DNA of 43,696 nucleotides from Malikia spinosa (GTDB taxonomy: Bacteria > Pseudomonadota > Gammaproteobacteria > Burkholderiales > Burkholderiaceae_C): the NCBI RefSeq assembly GCF_002980625.1, contig NZ_PVLR01000064.1:1-43696 (forward strand), written 5' to 3'. A program made the position numbers and the translations under genes. The notes beneath the pieces are model-generated. The model saw only the letters and a program-made list of their open reading frames with translations. It made no database searches and was not told where the DNA came from. This document shows, one piece after another, positions 20,109-28,595 of the stretch; within the stretch, counting starts at the first letter, position 1, and each line of letters opens with the position of its first letter.

Positions 20109-22010
20109 ATGGCCCTGCTGCAAATCTCCGAACCCGGCCAGACGCCCGACCCGCATCAGCGGCGCGTGGCTGTCGGCATCGACCTCGGTACCACCCATTC
20201 GCTGGTCGCCTCGGTGCGTCACGGCGTGCCCGAATGCCTGCCTGACGAGCAGGGCCGCGTGATCCTGCCCAGCGTGGTGCGCTATCTGGCGCCCGGGTCT
20301 GGCTCGGGCCGATCGATCGGCTGGGACGCGCTCGCCGCCCAGATCGACGATCCGTACAACACCATCAGTTCGGTCAAGCGCCTGATGGGGCGCAAGCTGG
20401 CCGACCTGCAAGCCCAGGGTGTGGCGGCCAAGCTGCCCTACACGGTGGTCGATGGCCCCGGCATGGCAGCGGTGCGCACCGTGGCGGGCGACAAGTCGCC
20501 GGTCGAGGTCAGCGCCGAGATCCTGGCCACGCTGCGTTTTCGCGCCGAGGACAGCTTCGACAACGACCTGTTCGGTGCCGTCATCACGGTGCCGGCCTAT
20601 TTCGACGACGCCCAGCGCCAGGCGACCAAGGACGCCGCGCAGATGGCTGGCCTGGAAGTGTTGCGCCTGATCAACGAGCCCACCGCGGCGGCGATCGCCT
20701 ACGGGCTGGACCAGGGCTCGGAAGGCGTCTACGCGGTCTATGACCTCGGCGGCGGTACCTTCGACGTCTCGATCCTGCGCCTGACCCAGGGCGTGTTCGA
20801 GGTCATGGCCACCGGCGGTGATTCCGCGCTCGGCGGCGACGACTACGACCGCGCGCTGGCTGATTGGGTGTTGCAGCAAGGCGGCCATCCGCTCAAGGCC
20901 GATGAATTGCCGGCTGGCGAGCGCGCCCGCCTGCAAGCCGAGGCGCGTCGCGTCAAGGAAGCGCTGTCGGCCCATGCCGATGATGGCGTGGCGGTGCGCT
21001 TCGAGGTCCTGCTCGCCGGCCAGACCCTGGCGCGCGAAGTGACCCATGCCGAATTCGCCCAGGCCTGCTCTGAGCTGACGCAGCGCACCATGGTCGCCGT
21101 CAAGCGCGTGCTGCGCGACGCGCGCCTCGACAAGTCCGAAGTCAAGGGCGTGGTGATGGTTGGCGGCTCGACCCGCATGCCGGTTGTGAGGCAGGCGGTC
21201 GGCGAATTTTTCGGCCAGCCGCCGCTGACGAACCTGAACCCGGACGAGGTGGTCGCGCTCGGCGCGGCGATCCAGGCGAATCAGCTCGCGGGCAACAACC
21301 CTGACGGCGATCTGCTGCTGCTCGACGTCATTCCGCTCTCGCTCGGGATCGAGACCATGGGCGGACTGGTCGAACGCATCGTGCCGCGCAACACCACGAT
21401 TCCGACCGCGCTGGCGCAGGATTTCACCACCTTCAAGGACGGCCAGACCGCGCTGGCGCTGCATGTGCTGCAGGGCGAACGCGACCTGGTGGTCGACTGC
21501 CGCAGCCTGGCGCGCTTCGAGCTGCGCGGCATCCCGCCGATGCCGGCCGGTGCCGCGCGCATCCGCGTCACCTTCACCATCGATGCCGACGGCCTGCTGA
21601 CCGTGGGCGCGAAAGAGCAGGGCAGTGGGGTCGAGGCCCAGATCGTGGTCAAGCCGAGCTACGGCCTGTCGGACGACCAGATCGCCGCCATGCTGCAAGA
21701 CAGCTTCGCCACCGCGCAACAGGACATGGCTGCGCGCGCGCTGGTCGAGGCCCGGGTCGAGGCCGAGCGCATGCTCGATGCCACCCGCAGCGCGCTGGCG
21801 GCCGACGCTGACCTGCTCGAACCCGACATGCGCGCGGCAATCGACCGCCTGCTCGGAGAGACCGACGCCATCCGCACCAGTTCGGCTGATGCCGCCAGCA
21901 TCGAGGCCGCGACTGAAGCCTTGGCCAAGGGCACCGAAGCCTTTGCCGCCATGCGCATGAACCGCGGCATTGCCCGTGCCCTGTCCGGCAAAAACGTGGA
22001 GAATTTCTGA
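20109..22010 (+). CDS. hscA: Hsp70-type chaperone HscA
   Basis: Specialised Hsp70 that helps release clusters from IscU. The 633 residues begin with an adenine-nucleotide-binding actin fold ([39 protein letters not shown]) and end with a substrate domain ([31 protein letters not shown]). The shorter lid and its pairing with hscB identify HscA rather than DnaK. No clear SD precedes the ATG. The ferredoxin gene begins one base after its stop. Confidence 0.95.
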   Translation: MALLQISEPGQTPDPHQRRVAVGIDLGTTHSLVASVRHGVPECLPDEQGRVILPSVVRYLAPGSGSGRSIGWDALAAQIDDPYNTISSVKRLMGRKLADLQAQGVAAKLPYTVVDGPGMAAVRTVAGDKSPVEVSAEILATLRFRAEDSFDNDLFGAVITVPAYFDDAQRQATKDAAQMAGLEVLRLINEPTAAAIAYGLDQGSEGVYAVYDLGGGTFDVSILRLTQGVFEVMATGGDSALGGDDYDRALADWVLQQGGHPLKADELPAGERARLQAEARRVKEALSAHADDGVAVRFEVLLAGQTLAREVTHAEFAQACSELTQRTMVAVKRVLRDARLDKSEVKGVVMVGGSTRMPVVRQAVGEFFGQPPLTNLNPDEVVALGAAIQANQLAGNNPDGDLLLLDVIPLSLGIETMGGLVERIVPRNTTIPTALAQDFTTFKDGQTALALHVLQGERDLVVDCRSLARFELRGIPPMPAGAARIRVTFTIDADGLLTVGAKEQGSGVEAQIVVKPSYGLSDDQIAAMLQDSFATAQQDMAARALVEARVEAERMLDATRSALAADADLLEPDMRAAIDRLLGETDAIRTSSADAASIEAATEALAKGTEAFAAMRMNRGIARALSGKNVENF

Positions 22011-22011
22011 C

Positions 22012-22350
22012 ATGCCGATCATCAAGATCCTGCCCCATCCCGAATACTGCCCGCAAGGCACCGAGATCCAGGCCCTGCCGGGCACCACCATCTGCGAGGC
22101 GCTGCTCGACCACGAGATCGAGATCGAGCATGCCTGCGACATGAGCTGTGCCTGCACCACCTGCCATGTGATCGTGCGCTCGGGGATAGATAGCCTGAAC
22201 GAGGCGACCGAGGAAGAGGAAGACCTGCTCGACAAGGCCTGGGGCCTGGAGCCGCAGTCGCGCCTGAGCTGCCAGGCGCGACTGGCCAAGCAGGATCTCA
22301 CCATCGAGATCCCGCGCTACACCATCAACCACGCGCGCGAGCACCACTGA
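22012..22350 (+). CDS. fdx: Isc-type 2Fe-2S ferredoxin
   Basis: Electron donor for Fe-S assembly. The 112 residues hold the cluster ligands Cys42, Cys48, Cys51 and Cys87 (HACDMSCACTTCHV and RLSCQAR), the same positions as in E. coli Fdx; Cys46 is the extra conserved cysteine. It is one base from hscA and 14 bp from dnaQ. I see no iscX after it. Confidence 0.96.
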   Translation: MPIIKILPHPEYCPQGTEIQALPGTTICEALLDHEIEIEHACDMSCACTTCHVIVRSGIDSLNEATEEEEDLLDKAWGLEPQSRLSCQARLAKQDLTIEIPRYTINHAREHH

Positions 22351-22364
22351 AACCGGAGTTGCGC

Positions 22365-23090
22365 ATGCGCCAGATCGTCCTCGATACCGAAACCACCGGC
22401 CTGTCGGCCATCGACGGTGACCGCATCATCGAGATTGGCTGCGTCGAGCTGGTCAACCGCAAGCTGACCGGCAACAACCGCCATTTCTACCTGCACCCCG
22501 AGGACCGCGCGATCCACGAGGAGGCCCAGCGGGTGCACGGCATCTCGATCGAGTTCCTGGCCGACAAGCCCAAGTTCCGCGCCGTTGCCGACGACCTGCT
22601 CGACTACCTGCAGGGCGCCGAGCTGCTGGCGCACAACGCGCCGTTCGACATCGGCTTCCTGAACGAGGAGCTGCGCCGGCTCGGGCGCGGCAAGATCACC
22701 GACTGGCTCGATGGCGTGATCGATACCCTGGCTATGGCCAAGGAAATGTTCCCAGGCAAGCGCAATGGCCTTGACGCGCTGTGCGACCGACTCGGGGTCG
22801 ACAACTCGGGGCGCAATTTCCATGGCGCCTTGCTCGATGCCGAGCTGCTGGCCGACGTCTACATCAACATGACGCGCGGGCAGAACGCCCTCGCAATGGA
22901 AGTCGAGAGCGGCGAGGCTGGGGCCGACGGCCAGCTGGTCGCGATCGACCTGAGCCGCTTCGAGCTGCCGGTGCTGGGCCTGAGCGAAGTTGAGCTGCAG
23001 GCGCACGAGGCGCTGCTGGCCGACCTCGACAAGGCCAGCAAGGGCAAGACCGTCTGGCGTCAGCTCGAAATGCAAGCCGCAGCAGCTTGA
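22365..23090 (+). CDS. dnaQ: DNA polymerase III epsilon subunit (3'-5' proofreading exonuclease)
   Basis: Proofreading subunit of the replicative polymerase. The 241 residues show ExoI with the catalytic acids (IVLDTETTGL, Asp7 and Glu9), ExoII (LLAHNAPFDIGFLN) and ExoIII (HGALLDAELLADVY). The C-terminal ~60 residues bind the alpha subunit. GGAG lies 6 nt before the ATG at 22365. It follows fdx by only 14 bp on the same strand with no terminator between them, so it is probably transcribed from the isc operon as well. Confidence 0.96.
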   Translation: MRQIVLDTETTGLSAIDGDRIIEIGCVELVNRKLTGNNRHFYLHPEDRAIHEEAQRVHGISIEFLADKPKFRAVADDLLDYLQGAELLAHNAPFDIGFLNEELRRLGRGKITDWLDGVIDTLAMAKEMFPGKRNGLDALCDRLGVDNSGRNFHGALLDAELLADVYINMTRGQNALAMEVESGEAGADGQLVAIDLSRFELPVLGLSEVELQAHEALLADLDKASKGKTVWRQLEMQAAAA

Positions 23091-23097
23091 AGCTTGC

Positions 23098-23118
23098 ACC
23101 CGGGCCTGTCCCGGGTTT
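23098..23118 (+). terminator. Possible Rho-independent terminator after dnaQ
   Basis: ACCCGGG (23098-23104) and CCCGGGT (23110-23116) form a 7-bp stem with a 5-nt loop, followed by TTATCATT. The T-run is short, so termination may be partial. It marks the likely end of the isc-dnaQ transcript. Confidence 0.5.
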
Positions 23119-23164
23119 ATCATTGTCCTGTACTTGTTACTTACGCAAATTAAAGTTTAACTGT

Positions 23165-24244
23165 ATGGACACAAGTAAACAAAAAGTGGGGTCAGTAGCT
23201 GCCGTCCCACTGGAGTGGTTCGAATCCTGGCTGCTCGAACGCGCCAGCGAGCGAGAAAACCCGCTGACTCCTCACGCGGCCGAACCCTATCGCTACATCT
23301 GGTCGTCCTGGTGCCAGTGGCTACTCGGGGCCGACAGGTCGGGGCAGGGCGACTGGACCGAGCTGGTGCTGGCAGCGGGGCCGGCGCAGGCGATGGAATT
23401 TCTGCTCGATCGCGTCAAGCCCGCGACCCAGCGCAGCGGCAGTTCGCCGGAGATCTCGATCGTCACGCGCGAGCGCTACTGCATGGTGCTGCGCGGGGTC
23501 TACGGCCATCTGCAGCGGCTGGGCCTGCTGGCAGAAAACCCGATGCTGCGGCTCTATGAGCTGGCGGGCGAGGACCGGCCCGATGCCGAGGTGCTCGCGC
23601 CCGGCATCTGGAACCGGCTGCTCGAGCAGGCCGCGCAAGAACCGGCTGATCGGTCACCGTTTGCCTTGCGCGACCGCGCGCTGCTGTGTCTGATGCTGGA
23701 TGCGGCGCTGACCCCGGCCGAGCTCGCGGCCTTGAACCTGGGCCAGCTCGACGAGGCCATGGCGGGTGAGGGCGATGGCCCCGTGGGCAGCCTGATCACG
23801 ATCCGGCTGCAGGGCAATCGGGCCGCGCAGCGGCGCGAGTTGCAGCTCGGCGCGCAGGCATCGGGGGCCTTGCGCGACTGGCTGGCGGTGCGCAGCGATA
23901 CCCTGTCCAAGGGGCGGCCTGATACGCTGGTCGTGCTCGAGCTGGTGCTCTTCACCGAGCGGCGCAAGCCGCTGTCGCGCCGCGTGCTGTTTCACCTGAC
24001 CTCGCGCCTGATCACCCAGGCCTGCGAATCGCTAGCGCTCGGGCTGCCGCGCCATCTGGGGCCGCTGGTGCTGCGCAATACGGCGATCCTGCACTGGCTC
24101 AAGGCTGGGCTGGCACAGGATGAAGTCTGCCGGCGCGCCGGCTACCAGGGAAAACTGGCGCTCGAGCACCTGCGCGCGCATCTGTCACATTTATCGGAAA
24201 CCGGCAAGGAGGCCAACACAGCATGGAACACAACATCCCCCTGA
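23165..24244 (+). CDS. Degenerate tyrosine recombinase-like protein, probably catalytically inactive
   Basis: A 359-residue protein with the two-domain plan of tyrosine recombinases: an N-terminal core-binding-like region (WFESWLLERASEREN...YIWSSWCQWLLG) and a C-terminal catalytic-like fold (ALRDRALLCLMLDAALTPAELAALNLGQL; HLGPLVLRNTAILHWLKAGL). Only one catalytic Arg is left (Arg304, in LVLRNTA). The first Arg is replaced within AALTPAEL, the LGH His is a Tyr in RRAGYQG, and no Tyr stands at the nucleophile position (LEHLRAHLSH). The frame is intact, so the fold seems kept without catalysis. The ATG at 23165 follows an AT-rich leader; an upstream in-frame ATG (23087) lies inside dnaQ. Its last 22 bp overlap the antiporter gene. 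Confidence 0.75.
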   Translation: MDTSKQKVGSVAAVPLEWFESWLLERASERENPLTPHAAEPYRYIWSSWCQWLLGADRSGQGDWTELVLAAGPAQAMEFLLDRVKPATQRSGSSPEISIVTRERYCMVLRGVYGHLQRLGLLAENPMLRLYELAGEDRPDAEVLAPGIWNRLLEQAAQEPADRSPFALRDRALLCLMLDAALTPAELAALNLGQLDEAMAGEGDGPVGSLITIRLQGNRAAQRRELQLGAQASGALRDWLAVRSDTLSKGRPDTLVVLELVLFTERRKPLSRRVLFHLTSRLITQACESLALGLPRHLGPLVLRNTAILHWLKAGLAQDEVCRRAGYQGKLALEHLRAHLSHLSETGKEANTAWNTTSP

Positions 24245-25956
24245 TCACCACCCTGGCCGCCGGCTTCAGCGTGGCGCTGGTGCTGGGCTTCCTGGCCGAG
24301 CGCATCAAGGTGCCGGCGCTGGTGGGCTATCTGCTGGCCGGCATCCTGATCGGGCCCGGCACGCCGGGCTTCGTCGCCGATGTGCATCTGGCGGCCCAGC
24401 TGTCCGAGATCGGCGTCATGCTGCTGATGTTCGGCGTCGGCCTGCATTTCTCGCTCAACGACCTGCTGGCGGTCAAGCGCCTAGCGGTACCCGGGGCCGT
24501 GGTGCAGATGAGCCTGGCCACGGTGCTTGGCATGGCCGTGGCCTGGTGGTGGGGCTGGAGCTGGGGCGCCGGGCTGATCTTTGGCCTGTCCTTGTCCTGT
24601 GCCAGCACGGTCGTGCTGCTCAAGGCGCTGGAAGCCCGGGGCGTGCTCGACAGCATGAACGGCCGCATAGCGGTCGGCTGGCTGGTGGTCGAGGATCTGG
24701 CGACCGTGCTGGTGCTGGTCCTGCTGCCGCCGCTGGCGGGGGTGCTCGGCGGCTCGGTCGCCGAAGTGGCGAATCCGCAACCCCTGTGGCTGACGATCGC
24801 AAAAACCTTGCTCCAGGTCGCGGCCTTCATCGCCATCATGCTGGTGGCCGGGCGCCGCGTGCTGCCCTGGTTGTTGTGGCAGATCTCGCGCACCGGCTCG
24901 CGCGAGCTGTTCACGCTGGCCGTGATCGTGGCTGCGATCGGCATCGCCTACGGCGCGGCGCAGCTGTTCAGCGTCTCGTTCGCGCTGGGCGCCTTCTTTG
25001 CCGGCATGGTGATGCGCGAGTCCGAGTTCAGCCATCGGGCGGCGACAGAATCGCTGCCGCTGCGCGACGCGTTCTCGGTGCTGTTCTTTGTCTCGGTTGG
25101 CATGCTGTTCGAGCCGGCGATCCTGTTGGAGCAACCGGTCCATGTGCTGGGCGTGGTGACCATCATCATCTTCGGCAAGTCGCTGGCGGCCTTCGGCCTG
25201 GTGCTGGCCTTGCGCTATCCGCTCAACACGGCGCTGACGGTTTCGGCCAGCCTGGCACAGATCGGCGAGTTCTCCTTCATCCTGGCCGGCTTGGGCCTGT
25301 CGCTCGGACTGCTGCCCGCCGAGGGCATGAGCCTGGTGCTGGCCGGCGCGCTGATCTCGATCGCGCTCAATCCGCTGCTGTTCGCGGCCGTCGAGCCGCT
25401 GCGGCGCTGGATTCTGCAGCGCTCGGCGCTGGCGCGCCAGCTGGAGCAGAGAACCGACCCCTATGCCGAACTGCCGACCAGCACCGAGCGCAAGTACCTG
25501 CAAGGACAGGTGGTGCTGGTGGGTTATGGCCGGGTCGGCAAGCGGATTGCCGAGGCCTTGGAGGCGAGCGGCATTCCCCATGTGGTGGTGGAGCAGAACC
25601 GCGAGCTGGTCGAGGACCTGCGCCAGCAGGGCAAGGTGGCCGTATCGGGCAATGCGGCCGATCCGGTGGTGCTGGTCCAGGCCCATGTGGCCGAGGCCGC
25701 GATGCTGGTGGTGGCAACGCCTGATCTGTTCAACCTGCGTCAGATGGCAGAGACGGCCAGGACGCTCAATCCCGGTATCGAGATCGTGCTGCGCACGCAC
25801 AGTGAGGATGAGTCGGTGCTGCTGTGCAAGGATGGCATCGGCAAGGTCTTCTTTGGCGAGGAGGAACTGGCCAAGGGCATGACCCACCATGTGCTGGAAC
25901 GCCTGGGAGCGCAAGCCAGTCCAGGCGAAAAAGCCCCGGCGTCATCCCATGGCTGA
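24223..25956 (+). CDS. KefB/YbaL-type monovalent cation:proton antiporter (CPA2)
   Basis: Inner-membrane potassium or sodium/proton exchanger. The 577 residues have about 12-13 hydrophobic helices (residues ~5-390) and then a cytosolic RCK/TrkA-N domain with the nucleotide-binding motif VVLVGYGRVGKRIAEAL. In the membrane part, VGYLLAGILIGPGTPGF, VVEDLATVL and ALGAFFAGMVMRESEFSH are CPA2 signatures. The RCK domain and length fit YbaL/KefB rather than a plain antiporter. AAGGAGG lies 10 nt before the ATG, inside the end of the recombinase-like gene, so translation is coupled. It converges on the cobalamin operon, with 67 bp between them. Confidence 0.92.
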   Translation: MEHNIPLITTLAAGFSVALVLGFLAERIKVPALVGYLLAGILIGPGTPGFVADVHLAAQLSEIGVMLLMFGVGLHFSLNDLLAVKRLAVPGAVVQMSLATVLGMAVAWWWGWSWGAGLIFGLSLSCASTVVLLKALEARGVLDSMNGRIAVGWLVVEDLATVLVLVLLPPLAGVLGGSVAEVANPQPLWLTIAKTLLQVAAFIAIMLVAGRRVLPWLLWQISRTGSRELFTLAVIVAAIGIAYGAAQLFSVSFALGAFFAGMVMRESEFSHRAATESLPLRDAFSVLFFVSVGMLFEPAILLEQPVHVLGVVTIIIFGKSLAAFGLVLALRYPLNTALTVSASLAQIGEFSFILAGLGLSLGLLPAEGMSLVLAGALISIALNPLLFAAVEPLRRWILQRSALARQLEQRTDPYAELPTSTERKYLQGQVVLVGYGRVGKRIAEALEASGIPHVVVEQNRELVEDLRQQGKVAVSGNAADPVVLVQAHVAEAAMLVVATPDLFNLRQMAETARTLNPGIEIVLRTHSEDESVLLCKDGIGKVFFGEEELAKGMTHHVLERLGAQASPGEKAPASSHG

Positions 25957-26023
25957 ACCCGCCGGATCACCACAGCCGGTATCGGCTGATCTGTTCGTCA
26001 GGGCACGGAATCAGTCCCGGCCT

Positions 26024-26794
26024 TCATGACGGATGCGAGCGGATGCTCCACGCCTGCGCCAGCGACACCACGCTCCCAATGACCAACAAGCTCGGCGGCT
26101 TCACGCCGTACCGTTCGGCGGTGCTCGCCAGATCGCACAGGCGAGTGGGGAAAATGGCCTCTTGCGGCCAGGTCGCCTTGTAGACCAGTGCTGCCGGGGT
26201 GTTCCCTGGCAGTCCCGCAGACTGGAGTCTGGACGCGATGGTTTCCAGACCGGTCACGCCCATGTAGATCACCACAGTTTGCCCGGACTGGGCCAGTGCT
26301 GGCCAATTCAGTTCGACCTTGTGATCTTTCTGGTGGCCGGTGACGAAGACGCAGCTCTGGGCATGATCGCGGTGTGTCAAGGGAAAGCCAAAACTGGCCG
26401 CTGCACCCAGGGCAGCCGTGATGCCAGGCACGATTTCGACCGGAATCTGGTGTTGCAGCAGCCGATCCATTTCCTCGCCGCCGCGCCCAAACACGAACGG
26501 GTCGCCGCCCTTGAGACGTACCACCCGCCGCCCCTGCTGCGCCAGCCGCACCAGCAGCTGGCAAATCTCGTCCTGCGGCAAGGTGTGGTTCCCGGCGGCC
26601 TTGCCGACGTAGAGGCGTTGCGCTTGTGGCGGCGCCAGGTCCACGATACCTGGACCGACCAGGTTGTCGTACACCAGCACTTCGGCCATCTGCAGGCGAC
26701 GCCAGGCGCGCAGGGTCAGCAGCTCCAGATCACCCGGGCCAGCGCCCACCAGCGACACCGTGCCTCTGGCCTGTTCTGACAGCACCGGCATCAT
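26024..26794 (-). CDS. cobA: Uroporphyrinogen-III C-methyltransferase
   Basis: SAM-dependent enzyme making precorrin-2 from uroporphyrinogen III, the entry to the corrin and siroheme branch. The 256 residues show VSLVGAGPGDLELLTLRA, VVRLKGGDPFVFGRGGEE, EIVPGITAA, THRDHAQS and VFVTGH, standard for SUMT. It is a single-domain CobA, not a CysG fusion, so precorrin-2 oxidation must come from another gene. Last gene of the cobalamin operon; its ATG overlaps the ferredoxin stop (ATGA, 26791-26794). Confidence 0.95.
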   Translation of the reverse strand: MMPVLSEQARGTVSLVGAGPGDLELLTLRAWRRLQMAEVLVYDNLVGPGIVDLAPPQAQRLYVGKAAGNHTLPQDEICQLLVRLAQQGRRVVRLKGGDPFVFGRGGEEMDRLLQHQIPVEIVPGITAALGAAASFGFPLTHRDHAQSCVFVTGHQKDHKVELNWPALAQSGQTVVIYMGVTGLETIASRLQSAGLPGNTPAALVYKATWPQEAIFPTRLCDLASTAERYGVKPPSLLVIGSVVSLAQAWSIRSHPS

Positions 26795-27132
26795 GACGAG
26801 GGCCCCTGGTGAAACACGAGGTCTTGCACGGGCTGCCCACCCACGAAATGTTGTTCGATGATGCGGTCCATGTTGTCGGGGGTCACGTTGTAGTACCAGG
26901 TGCCGTCAGGCTGCACGCACATCACCGGGCCGCCCTTGCAGGCCGCAAAGCAGTTGACCCGGCTGCGCTTGACCCGCAGCTCGCCTTGGTCCAGCCCGGC
27001 CGCCTTGAATTTTTCGCCCAGGCTGTCGAACAAGGCTTGCGCTGCACCGTCCTGGGTGCAGCGCGTTCCGGTGCACAGCAGCAGGTGACGGTGGTAGTTA
27101 CCGATCTTGGGTTTTTCCACCGGATGGCTCAT
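26791..27132 (-). CDS. Thioredoxin-fold 2Fe-2S ferredoxin of the cobalamin operon
   Basis: A 113-residue Shethna-like ferredoxin. Cluster cysteines are in LLCTGTRCTQ (Cys20, Cys25) and VNCFAACKGGPVM (Cys61, Cys65), the usual spacing of the thioredoxin-like 2Fe-2S family; Cys72 is extra. It lies between cbiH and cobA with 4-bp overlaps on both sides, so it is an integral operon member. Its role is not established: it could deliver electrons to a redox step of corrin assembly or ring contraction. It belongs to a known family with no assigned substrate in this setting. Confidence 0.85.
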   Translation of the reverse strand: MSHPVEKPKIGNYHRHLLLCTGTRCTQDGAAQALFDSLGEKFKAAGLDQGELRVKRSRVNCFAACKGGPVMCVQPDGTWYYNVTPDNMDRIIEQHFVGGQPVQDLVFHQGPSS

Positions 27133-28595
27133 GCGTTTTCCTCGGATTCCACCGCGGTTGCTGTCACCGGCTCCATCAGGGTGGAACGGATGTAGTCGGC
27201 AGGCAGCCGGTGGCGTGCGGCCAGGGTATCGATGTCCAGTCCCTCGGCGTGTTCGGCCTGCAAGGTGTCAAGCCAGCCCAGCAGGCCGGTGGACAGGGAT
27301 CGGCCGCGTTTTTCCCCGTCACGGGTGTCTCCGCCCTGTTCCAGGTCGTACTTGTTGGCATAGCCGCGAGGCGTCACCATCAGCCCGTGGCGTACGAAGG
27401 TATTGCTGTTGCCAATCAGCACCGTGGTCAGCATGCCGATGTCGGCCTCGGTCATCTGGTCGAGGGTGGTGAACAGGATCTGTTCCCGTCGGCGGTAGGC
27501 GCTCTTGACGATTGCCACTGGCGTGTCCGGGCGGCGGTGACGCAGGAACAGACGCTGGGCTTCGACGATCTGTCGGGTACGCCGGCCGCTCTTGGGGTTG
27601 TAGAGCGCGACCACGAAGTCGGCCATGGCTACCGCATCGAGGCGCCGCGCGATGGTGGGCCAGGGGGTGAGCAGGTCCGACAGCGAGATGGCGCAGAAGT
27701 CGTGCGTCAGCGGTGCGCCGACCAGCGCCGCGCAGCTGTTGAGCGCCGAAGCACCCGGGATGATTTCCACCTGCACCGGGTCGTCGGGAGTCCAGCCGGC
27801 CTGGAACAGCACCTCGTAGGTCGGGCCGGCCATGCCGTAGACGCCCGCGTCGCCGGACGAGATCAGTGCCACCTTCTTGCCTTGCCGGGCCGCATCCAGC
27901 GCGCTGACCGCGCGGTCCAGCTCTTCGGTCATGCTCTTGCGGATGATTTCCTTGCCTTCGAGCAGATCCGCCACCAGCTTGATGTAGGTGACATAGCCGA
28001 TGACGGTGTCGGCCTCCTGGATGGCCTGGCGCGCGCGCGCCGTCATGTGGGCTTCGCTGCCGGGACCGATGCCGACCAGCATGATCTTGCCGGCCGTGGA
28101 CGCGGCGTCAGGAATGGGGGATGGGGTCGTCATGCGTGCTTTCCTTGCTGCAGGGGTAGGGGGGGCGGGAGAAATCCGGCGGGCGATCGACACGGTGGCG
28201 TTCTTGCCGTCCGCGCCCCGCCATTTGTGCTTTTCCAGGCACAGGGCAGTGGGTGGGGCTGGGTGATCAGGCGCACCAGCAGCCAGCAAGGCAGCTGCCT
28301 CGCTCACCGATGGCGTGCCGGTGTGGCGCAACACCGTGGCACTGGGGTTGGGCACAGGCACCGCGGCCAGTGCGGCCGCCGGGTAGAAATGGATGGCACA
28401 GTTCAGCTGCAGGGCCAGGGACAGCAGACCGGGTTCGTCGGCCTTGAGGTCGATGCTGGCCAGCGTCGCTACCGCGTTCACGCTGGCCCCCAGTTGTTGC
28501 AGCGCCTGGGCGACCGCCTCTTGCAGCGTGGCCAGTGCGGTACCCCGATCGCAACCGAGTCCCAGCACCAGGGTATGGTCGGTCTGGGGCGTCAC
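27129..28595 (-). CDS. cbiH: CbiG C-domain (CobE-like) fused to precorrin-3B C17-methyltransferase CbiH/CobJ
   Basis: One 488-codon frame joins two functions. Residues ~7-120 (LVLGLGCDRGTALATLQEAV...) match the C-terminal domain of CbiG/CobE, the B-ring contraction partner. Residues ~170-410 are CbiH/CobJ, the C17-methyltransferase and ring-contraction enzyme (IMLVGIGPGSEAHMT, VALISSGDAGVYGMAG, EIIPGASALNSCAALVGAPL, LYNPKSGRR, TVLIGNSNTF). The segment between is low-complexity (CLEKHKWRGADGKNATVSIARR...). About 80 extra residues without cysteine follow the CbiH core. An internal ATG at 28133 (residue 155) has AAGGAA 7 nt upstream, so free CbiH may also be made. It overlaps the cbiG N-part and ferredoxin genes by 4 bp. 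Confidence 0.9.
   Translation of the reverse strand: MTPQTDHTLVLGLGCDRGTALATLQEAVAQALQQLGASVNAVATLASIDLKADEPGLLSLALQLNCAIHFYPAAALAAVPVPNPSATVLRHTGTPSVSEAAALLAAGAPDHPAPPTALCLEKHKWRGADGKNATVSIARRISPAPPTPAARKARMTTPSPIPDAASTAGKIMLVGIGPGSEAHMTARARQAIQEADTVIGYVTYIKLVADLLEGKEIIRKSMTEELDRAVSALDAARQGKKVALISSGDAGVYGMAGPTYEVLFQAGWTPDDPVQVEIIPGASALNSCAALVGAPLTHDFCAISLSDLLTPWPTIARRLDAVAMADFVVALYNPKSGRRTRQIVEAQRLFLRHRRPDTPVAIVKSAYRRREQILFTTLDQMTEADIGMLTTVLIGNSNTFVRHGLMVTPRGYANKYDLEQGGDTRDGEKRGRSLSTGLLGWLDTLQAEHAEGLDIDTLAARHRLPADYIRSTLMEPVTATAVESEENA

Noticed and set aside
20091-22304. Long minus-strand open frame opposite hscA
   Set aside because: Shadow frame; hscA and fdx on the plus strand are unambiguous.
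25974-25989. CAGCCG-GTAT-CGGCTG hairpin as terminator between the antiporter gene and cobA
   Set aside because: Only 6 bp and no T-run on either strand; too weak to call.
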